From Ferrovibrio sp. MS7 (GTDB lineage: Bacteria; Pseudomonadota; Alphaproteobacteria; Ferrovibrionales; Ferrovibrionaceae): a stretch of 64,000 nucleotides of DNA. Below are positions 58,145 through 64,000 of this stretch, one piece after another. The first letter of the stretch is position 1. The number at the start of each line of letters is the position of its first letter. The stretch lies in NCBI RefSeq assembly GCF_038404985.1, contig NZ_JBBKBA010000001.1, positions 2,384,001 through 2,448,000 on the forward strand, read 5' to 3'. The notes beneath the pieces were generated by a model. That model did not search any database, was not told where the DNA came from, and saw nothing but the letters and a program-made list of their open reading frames with translations. A program made the position numbers and the translations under genes.

Positions 58145-59212
58145 TCAGTTCCAGGCGCCCGCCATGTTGGTCATTTCGGTATAGGGCTCGGCCTTGGCGT
58201 CAGACAGCGCCTCGATGCGGCCGATCTGCGCCACGCTCTCGCCGGCAGCGCTGAGCGCCTGGGCCACCGCCTCGGCCTGATCGGCGGCGACAGCCACCAC
58301 CAGACCAATGCCGCAATTGAAGGCGCGCGCCATTTCGGTGTCGCTGATCTTGCCTGCCGCCTTCAGCCACTTGAATACCGGCGGCAGAGTCCAGGCGGTG
58401 GCATCCACCACCGCCTTGGTGCCATCGGGCAGCACGCGCGGGATATTCTCAGTGAGGCCGCCGCCGGTGATATGCGCCATGGCCTTGATCTGGCCGGAGC
58501 GCACCAGCGGCATGCAGCTCTTGATGTAGATGCGGGTCGGCACCATCAGGATATCGGCCAGCGGCTGCGCGGGATTAAAGGGCGCTGGGCTTTCGAAATG
58601 CAGGCCGTTATCGGATATGACCTTGCGCACCAGCGAGAAGCCGTTGGAATGCACGCCCGAGGAGGCGATGCCCAGCAGCACGTCGCCGGGCTGCACATTG
58701 CTGGGCAGCAGGCGGCCGCGCTCGGCGGCGCCGACGGCGAAGCCGGCGAGGTCGTAATCCTTGGCGGCATACATGCCGGGCATTTCGGCGGTCTCGCCGC
58801 CGATCAGGGCGCAGCCGGCCTGGCGGCAGCCCTCGGCGATGCCGGCGACGACGCGCCTGGCGACGTCCACTTCCAGCTTGCCGGTGGCGTAATAGTCGAG
58901 GAAGAACAGCGGCTCGGCGCCCTGCACCAGGATGTCGTTCACCACCATGGCGACGAGATCAATGCCGACGCCGTCATGCCGGCCAGTCTCGATGGCGATT
59001 TTCAGCTTGGTGCCGACGCCATCGGTGGAGGAAACCAGGATCGGATCCTGGAACCCGGCGGCCTTGAGGTCGAACAGCGCGCCAAAACCGCCCAGCGAGG
59101 CATCGGCACCCGTGCGGCGGGTGGAGGCGGCGAGCGGCTTGATCGCATCGACGAGAGCCTCGCCGGCATCGATATCGACCCCGGCGGCTTTATAAAGCGG
59201 CGACGTGTTGAT
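58145..59212 (-). CDS. purM: Phosphoribosylformylglycinamidine cyclo-ligase, with no standard start codon
   Basis: Fifth step of purine synthesis. The full family sequence is present: [15 protein letters not shown] and [20 protein letters not shown] near the N-terminus, [20 protein letters not shown], and [11 protein letters not shown]. The first in-frame ATG is at 58948, deep inside the domain and impossible as a start. Upstream no ATG, GTG or TTG occurs in frame before a stop codon. The likely start is the ATC at 59210-59212 ([15 protein letters not shown]), which has a GAGGG about 6 bases upstream and gives 355 residues. A sequence error is the alternative. Confidence 0.9.
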   Translation of the reverse strand: MNTSPLYKAAGVDIDAGEALVDAIKPLAASTRRTGADASLGGFGALFDLKAAGFQDPILVSSTDGVGTKLKIAIETGRHDGVGIDLVAMVVNDILVQGAEPLFFLDYYATGKLEVDVARRVVAGIAEGCRQAGCALIGGETAEMPGMYAAKDYDLAGFAVGAAERGRLLPSNVQPGDVLLGIASSGVHSNGFSLVRKVISDNGLHFESPAPFNPAQPLADILMVPTRIYIKSCMPLVRSGQIKAMAHITGGGLTENIPRVLPDGTKAVVDATAWTLPPVFKWLKAAGKISDTEMARAFNCGIGLVVAVAADQAEAVAQALSAAGESVAQIGRIEALSDAKAEPYTEMTNMAGAWN

Positions 59213-59274
59213 GGCGCCCTCACATATCGGCTAGATTTGACGGCGCCACCATAGCCATTTCACCCCCATTTGCA

Positions 59275-60438
59275 ATGCCCCGTATGATCCTCCCCGCCAT
59301 GCCCTGGCGCACTGCCCTTGCTGCGCTGATGCTCGCGGTTTTCCCGGCTTTTTGCCCGGTGCAAACCGCCCTGGCGCAAGGCGTGCCCCAAGCCCAGCCA
59401 GTGCCCCAGCCCGGCACTGCCCCGGCCTCGGTTTTCGTCGTCAGCGGCGTTGCCGTGGATGCCTCCGCCGATAGCAGCGCCGCCGCCCGGCCGGTTGCCC
59501 TGGCGCAAGGCCAGCGCCGCGCCTTCACCCAGCTGCTGCAGCGCCTGACCCTGATCGAAGACCGTGGCCGCCTGCCGCAGCCGACCGAGGCGCTGCTGAA
59601 CGACACCATCGCCGGTTTCGAGATCGACGAGGAGCGCACCTCGGCCACCCGTTATCTGGGCCGCATCACGGTGCGGTTCCGGCCCGAGGCGGTGCGCCAG
59701 TTGCTGCAGAACCAGCGGCTTGGCTATGCCGAGGTGCAGAGCCGTCCGATCCTGCTGCTGCCGGTATGGCAGACGGCGGAAGGCGCGAAGCTGTGGGAGG
59801 CCGACAATCCCTGGCGCGATGCCTGGAAGCGGCGGGCCGAGCCCGATGGCCTGGTGCCGTTCATGATCGCCGAGGCCAGCACGGCGCCAGAAGCCTTGCC
59901 GATCGACCGCTTGCTGGTGGATAGCGCGCAACTCAGCTTGCTGGCCCGCCAGCGCAATGCCGGCGAGACCCTGGTGGTGGCGGCCAGCCCGGTTTCGCCC
60001 GAAGGCGCCGGCGCGCGGGTGGAAATCTTCCCGTATTTCGATGCCGACGAAGCCAGCGACCACCGGCTGGAGCCTTTCGTCGCTCAAGGGGCGACGATGG
60101 AGGAGGCGCTGGCAAGCGCTGCCAGCGAACTCGCCCGCCGGGTCGAGAACCGCTGGAAGCGCGCCACGCGGCTGGATCTCGACAAGCCCGGCCAGATCAG
60201 TGTTGCCGCCGGCTTCAAGAGCCTGGCCGACTGGGTGAAGCTGCGCGACAAACTTGCCGAAGTGCCGTCGATCCGCCGCCTTGAGGTGCTGCGCCTGACC
60301 CATCGCGATGCCCAGGTGCAGCTCGGCTTTTTTGGCGAGCCGCAGCAGCTCAGCGTCGCCCTGGCGCAGAAGGATGTGGAATTGCGCCAGCGCGACGGCT
60401 TCTGGGAACTCGGCCTGCGGGGAACATGGAAGCCATGA
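59275..60438 (+). CDS. DUF2066-type exported protein
   Basis: 387 residues with a signal peptide (LAALMLAVFPAFCPVQTALAQ region, cleavage near residue 35). The body has the DUF2066-type segments VFVVSGVAVDASADSS, ALAQGQRRAFTQLLQRLTL and FEIDEERTSATRYLGRITVR. It is always found beside PerM and Hda genes in alphaproteobacteria; function unknown, envelope-located. The end overlaps the next gene by 13 bases. Confidence 0.85.
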   Translation: MPRMILPAMPWRTALAALMLAVFPAFCPVQTALAQGVPQAQPVPQPGTAPASVFVVSGVAVDASADSSAAARPVALAQGQRRAFTQLLQRLTLIEDRGRLPQPTEALLNDTIAGFEIDEERTSATRYLGRITVRFRPEAVRQLLQNQRLGYAEVQSRPILLLPVWQTAEGAKLWEADNPWRDAWKRRAEPDGLVPFMIAEASTAPEALPIDRLLVDSAQLSLLARQRNAGETLVVAASPVSPEGAGARVEIFPYFDADEASDHRLEPFVAQGATMEEALASAASELARRVENRWKRATRLDLDKPGQISVAAGFKSLADWVKLRDKLAEVPSIRRLEVLRLTHRDAQVQLGFFGEPQQLSVALAQKDVELRQRDGFWELGLRGTWKP

Positions 60439-61535
60439 CGCGGCAGCAGCATATCGCCATCTGGGCGCTGATCATCTCCGGCTTCCTGCTGGTGCTGATG
60501 GCGCTGAGTTCGGTGCTGCTGCCTTTCGTCGCCGCCATGGCGGTAGCCTATCTGCTCGATCCGGTGGCCGACCGCCTGGAAACCAAGGGTATCAGCCGCA
60601 CGGTGGCGACGGCGCTGATTACGGCGGTGTTCTTCATGGTGCTGCTGATCGTGGTGCTGGCGCTGGTGCCGGTGCTGCTGAGCCAGCTCAATGGCTTCCT
60701 CAGCCGCCTGCCGGGCTATGTCGAGAGTTTCCGCGACAACCTGTTGCCGAACCTGATGGAACTGGCGCAGCAATACGGCATCCCGCTGAAGCTGGATGTG
60801 AAAACCGCCATCGGCCAGCATGCCGGCGAAGCCGCCAGCGTGCTCGGCAAGCTGGTGGCCGGTGTGCTCGGCGGTGGCCAGGCGGTACTCAGCATGCTGT
60901 CGCTGCTGGTGGTGACACCGGTGGTGTCGTTCTATCTGCTGCGCGACTGGGACACCATGATGGCGCTGATCGACGAGCATCTGCCGCGCCGCCAGGCCGA
61001 GGTGATCCGGGCCCAGGCGCGAGCCATTGATGGCGTGCTGGCCGGTTTCGCGCGCGGCCAGATGATGGTGTGTCTCGCGCTCGGCAGCTTCTACGGCATC
61101 GGCCTGTCGCTGGTCGGCCTGGATTTCGGCCTGGTGATCGGCCTGGGTGCCGGCGCGATCTCGTTCATTCCCTATGTCGGTACGATCCTTGGCTTCGTCG
61201 TCAGCATGGGCGTGGCCCTGGTGCAGTTCTGGCCGGACTGGACGATGATTGCCATTGTCGCTGCCGTGTTCGGCGCCGGGCAGTTCATCGAGGGCAATTT
61301 CCTCACGCCCAAGCTGGTCGGCGACCGCGTCGGCCTGCATCCGGTGTGGATCATGTTCGGCCTTTTTGCCGGCGGTGCACTGTTCGGCTTTGTCGGCATG
61401 CTCATCGCCGTGCCGGTCTGCGCCGTGATCGGCGTGCTGACCCGCTTCACGCTGGAACGCTACCGCGCCAGCGCACTCTATCATGGCGGCCCGGCGAAAA
61501 TCGAACCGCCCGCCGAGCCCCCCGCTAGTTCATGA
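60426..61535 (+). CDS. AI-2E/PerM-family membrane protein
   Basis: 369 residues with about eight helices. Conserved parts are SSVLLPFVAAMAVAYLLDPV, PVVSFYLLRDW and the SFIPYVGTILG motif. The family includes putative permeases and ion antiporters; the AI-2 transport label is not supported for most members. It overlaps hdaA by 4 bases (ATGA). Confidence 0.9.
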   Translation: MEAMTRQQHIAIWALIISGFLLVLMALSSVLLPFVAAMAVAYLLDPVADRLETKGISRTVATALITAVFFMVLLIVVLALVPVLLSQLNGFLSRLPGYVESFRDNLLPNLMELAQQYGIPLKLDVKTAIGQHAGEAASVLGKLVAGVLGGGQAVLSMLSLLVVTPVVSFYLLRDWDTMMALIDEHLPRRQAEVIRAQARAIDGVLAGFARGQMMVCLALGSFYGIGLSLVGLDFGLVIGLGAGAISFIPYVGTILGFVVSMGVALVQFWPDWTMIAIVAAVFGAGQFIEGNFLTPKLVGDRVGLHPVWIMFGLFAGGALFGFVGMLIAVPVCAVIGVLTRFTLERYRASALYHGGPAKIEPPAEPPASS

Positions 61536-62221
61536 ACAAGTCACAACTGAGTCTCGGCCTCGCGCTGCCGGTCTCCTGGGCGCGGGAGGATTTCCTCGTG
61601 GCGCCGGGCAATGAAACCGCGCTGGCCTGGATCGACCGCTGGCCGGACTGGCCGAATGGCATCCTGGTGCTGCATGGCCCGGATGGCAGCGGCAAGACTC
61701 ATCTCGGCCATATCTGGGCGACACGTTCCGGCGCGCGTTTCGCGGCTGCCGCCGATCTGCGCGTCGAGAGCGTCGATGCCCTGGCAGAGACAGCCTTGGT
61801 GCTGGAGGATGCGGCCACGGCGGCAGCGGCCGAGCCGGCGGCGTTGTTTCACCTGATCAACCTGATGCGCGAACGCGGCCACGGCCTGTTGCTGTTGAGT
61901 GAGGCGCCGCCGGCCGCCTGGGGTGTCACCTTGGCCGATCTGGCCTCGCGGCTGAAAGCCATGCCGGTCGCCGCCATCGCACCGCCGGACGATGCCTTGC
62001 TTGGTGCCGTGATGGTGAAGCTGTTCGCCGACCGCCAGCTTATCGTCGGCCAGGATGTGATCGCCTATCTGCTGCCGCGCATCGAGCGCTCGTTCCATGC
62101 AGCGCGCCATTGGGTGGCGCGGCTGGATGCGGCGGCCTTGGCCGAACAGCGTGCCATCACCATCGCGCTGGCACGCAAGCTGCTGGAAGCAGACAGCGCG
62201 GCGCAACTCCCTGGACTTTAG
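61532..62221 (+). CDS. hdaA: DnaA-inactivating protein HdaA
   Basis: Promotes hydrolysis of DnaA-ATP after initiation of replication. It is 229 residues: clamp-binding-like QLSLGLALPVSW at the N-terminus, a degenerate AAA+ domain with Walker A HGPDGSGKTHL at 48-58 and a Walker B-like LVLEDA. Coupled translation with the PerM gene. It converges with the DMT gene (4-base overlap). Confidence 0.93.
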   Translation: MNKSQLSLGLALPVSWAREDFLVAPGNETALAWIDRWPDWPNGILVLHGPDGSGKTHLGHIWATRSGARFAAAADLRVESVDALAETALVLEDAATAAAAEPAALFHLINLMRERGHGLLLLSEAPPAAWGVTLADLASRLKAMPVAAIAPPDDALLGAVMVKLFADRQLIVGQDVIAYLLPRIERSFHAARHWVARLDAAALAEQRAITIALARKLLEADSAAQLPGL

Positions 62222-63135
62222 CCGCGCCTCACCAGAAGCAGGCAGCCGCCGATGATCAGGCCGGCGCCGGCCCAGGTCGCGGGGCCGGGCAGGTGGTTGA
62301 AGGCGAGCCAGCCGATCAGCGCGCCGAAGGCGACCGAACTGTAGCCGAACGGCGCCAGCCAGGCGGCATCGGCGAGGCGGTAGGCGCGCACATTGCACAT
62401 TTGCCCCAGGATCGCCATCGGCCCGAGCAGGCAGAGCGCGCCGAGCGTGGTCCAGCTTGCATCGGTCCACAGAAACAGCATCGCCGGCAACAGCAGCAGC
62501 ACGGCAAAGCCGTTCACATGCAGCAGCATGGAAAGCATGGTTTCATGCCGCGTCAGATACTTGATCAGAATGATCTCGCAGGCGGTGAGCAGGGCGCCGA
62601 GGATGGCGGCCAGCGGCGCGATGCCGTGATCAAGCAGATTGGTGAGGTTGCCGTCAGGTGTATTGCCGCGCACGATGACGAAGGCGCCGGCAAGGCAGAT
62701 AATGGCTGCCACGATCTGCGCCCGGCGCAACCGCTCGCCAAGCAGCAGCACCGCCAGCAGCATCACGAACAGGCCCTGCAGCAGCGCGAGTGCTGAAGCG
62801 TCAGCCAGCGGCATATGGGTGGCGCCGTAGATCGAGCAGGCGCCGCCGAACACGCCGCAGCAGGCGCGCAGCAGATGCAGCCAGCGCCGCCCGGTGCCGA
62901 GCGCGCGGGCCGGGGAGAGCCGCTGATAGGCGGCGATGCCCGACACGGTGGCGAAGCCGGAGAGATAGCGGATGAACACGATCTGCAACGCCGGCAGCAT
63001 GCCACCGGTGAGCTTGCCGGAAGCATAAAGCAGCGAGAAGGCGAGCGAGGCGGCCAGCACCCACAAAGCTGCTGAAAGATTCTGGGCTGCAGAAAGCTTG
63101 GGGGCAGTGGCGATTTTGCGGGCTTCGGGTTCCAT
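62218..63135 (-). CDS. DMT-superfamily (EamA) transporter
   Basis: 305 residues from MEPEARKIATAPKL, with two EamA halves and about ten helices (LWVLAASLAFSLLYASGKLT and FIRYLSGFATVSG). In the C-half, GYSSVAFGALIGWLAFNH is typical. The frame is open to 63213, but the shorter start fits better. Third EamA protein in the window; substrate unknown. Confidence 0.87.
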   Translation of the reverse strand: MEPEARKIATAPKLSAAQNLSAALWVLAASLAFSLLYASGKLTGGMLPALQIVFIRYLSGFATVSGIAAYQRLSPARALGTGRRWLHLLRACCGVFGGACSIYGATHMPLADASALALLQGLFVMLLAVLLLGERLRRAQIVAAIICLAGAFVIVRGNTPDGNLTNLLDHGIAPLAAILGALLTACEIILIKYLTRHETMLSMLLHVNGFAVLLLLPAMLFLWTDASWTTLGALCLLGPMAILGQMCNVRAYRLADAAWLAPFGYSSVAFGALIGWLAFNHLPGPATWAGAGLIIGGCLLLVRRG

Positions 63136-63289
63136 CGGCGCCGCGCAGTATAGGCGGCAGCCGGAATCCGGCAACACTGTGGCGGCCACTATTTGGGCGG
63201 GTGAAACTGCCACAATATGGCTTCATTCGCGCCCAGCCCGCGCCTGAATCCAGCGGCGATATCGGATCACCCGCAACCGACTAAACGGG

Positions 63290-64000
63290 ATGATCGTGAT
63301 GTTCGCGCTGCGCTTTCACGGCCGATTCCTGGTTATTTGCTGCGCCATGCTCTGCACGGTTTCAGCCCGGGCTTCGGCGCAGGAAACCATCCGTATGCCG
63401 GTGGAGATCGATGGCGAGCATGTCAGCCTCTCGACGCAGATATACCGCCCCGTCGGCAAAGGGCCGTTTCCGACCTTGATCTTCCATCATGGCTCGACCT
63501 ACCGGGGCACCAAGCCGCAGCAATTCGCCATGGTGTTCGATCCCAAGCCGATGGCGGAATGGTTCGTGGCGCACGGCTGGGCCGTGGTGCTGCCATCGCG
63601 TCGCGGCCGTGGCGGTTCGGATGGGGTTTATGATGAAGGCTTCGCCGAGGACCGCGACTTCGGCTATAGCTGCTCGCCCGCGCGATCCATCCCCGGTGCC
63701 GACCGCGCGCTGCGCGATATCGATGCCGCCACCGACCTGATCCTGAAGATGACCTTCGTCGATGCTGCGCAGGTGGTGGTGGGTGGCCATTCGCGCGGCG
63801 GCATCCTCAGCATCGCCCATGCCGGACGCAACCCCGATATGTATCGCGGCGTACTGAACTTCGTCGGCGGCTGGGTCGGCGAGGATTGCAACCACGTGAT
63901 CTACAAATCCGCGCCCTATATCGACCGCCTGCTGATGGGGCGTGGCACCACCACGGCATTACCGATGCTGTGGCTCTATGCCGAGAATGATTCCTATTGT
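63290..64000 (+). CDS. Exported alpha/beta hydrolase, 5' part (cut by window edge)
   Basis: The first 237 residues are visible. A signal peptide runs to about residue 30 (MIVMFALRFHGRFLVICCAM, cleavage after ASA). The alpha/beta-hydrolase core follows: FHHGSTYRG oxyanion-type loop, VVLPSRRGRGGSDG, nucleophile Ser in GGHSRGGILS (about 165-174), and LYAEND with a candidate acid. It is a dienelactone-hydrolase/prolyl-oligopeptidase-like esterase or peptidase. An alternative ATG is 9 bases downstream at 63299. The catalytic histidine lies beyond the window. Confidence 0.78.
   Translation, partial: MIVMFALRFHGRFLVICCAMLCTVSARASAQETIRMPVEIDGEHVSLSTQIYRPVGKGPFPTLIFHHGSTYRGTKPQQFAMVFDPKPMAEWFVAHGWAVVLPSRRGRGGSDGVYDEGFAEDRDFGYSCSPARSIPGADRALRDIDAATDLILKMTFVDAAQVVVGGHSRGGILSIAHAGRNPDMYRGVLNFVGGWVGEDCNHVIYKSAPYIDRLLMGRGTTTALPMLWLYAENDSYC

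Noticed and set aside
59002-59223. An alternative minus-strand frame starting with GTG at the 5' end of purM
   Set aside because: It gives Arg/Ser-rich shadow sequence; the conserved PurM N-terminus is in the other frame. It would matter only if a frameshift error is found.

Overview
The window looks like chromosome of a GC-rich, flagellated, Gram-negative alphaproteobacterium, most like Rhodospirillales and relatives. The evidence is the regulator pair FlbT/FlaF beside a short flagellin, the rpsF-rpsR-(DUF2232-type)-rplI-dnaB block, the lptF-lptG-lptD-surA-pdxA-rsmA operon, fabD-fabG-acpP-fabF-mltG followed nearby by a yicC-type gene and gmk, and purN-purM beside a DUF2066-type gene, a PerM-type gene and hdaA. 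The genus is inference. Most of the window is dense core genome.

Layout. 0-3.4 kb: an MlaE-type permease (cut by the window edge), alanine racemase, a DMT exporter and a ZIP metal transporter. 3.4-5.5 kb: a complete IS1595-type element of about 2.05 kb. It carries a transposase and, facing it, a two-gene passenger operon. It sits directly against a perfect 16-bp parS site, and its target duplication overlaps that site. 5.5-11.5 kb: an M24-like protein, a small eRF1-like protein, dnaB, rplI, rpsR and rpsF. 11.7-20.6 kb: mnmA, tRNA-Met, fructose-bisphosphate aldolase, a DMT transporter, msrA, an oligopeptide-binding protein, nadK and moaA. 20.7-32.3 kb: an acyl-CoA synthetase/acetyltransferase fusion, then a flagellin locus. 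That locus holds a membrane flippase, two tandem TPR-glycosyltransferases, flagellin, flbT, flaF, a third TPR-glycosyltransferase and two very small ORFs.

32.4-42.4 kb: a flavin monooxygenase, the fatty-acid synthesis cluster with mltG, an arsenic operon (arsR-arsC-aquaporin) whose operator palindrome covers the arsR start codon, an SDR enzyme, a YicC-type nuclease and gmk. 42.4-50 kb: the outer-membrane biogenesis operon on the minus strand. 50-55 kb: pepA, holC, a PH-like membrane protein, an ABC-F ATPase and ndk. 55.4-56.6 kb: a small accessory patch with a vapC gene fragment, an 8-fold 10-bp-period repeat, palindromic repeats and an intact FitAB/VapBC-type toxin-antitoxin pair. 56.8-64 kb: an exported protein, purN, purM (with no standard start codon), a DUF2066-type protein, PerM, hdaA, a DMT transporter and the start of an exported alpha/beta hydrolase.

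The parts most worth attention are the flagellin modification locus with three TPR-glycosyltransferases and a possible 5'-terminal mRNA hairpin, the IS element abutting parS with promoters inside its inverted repeats, the purM start, and a family of paired intergenic palindromes. No CRISPR array, rRNA operon or prophage was seen.
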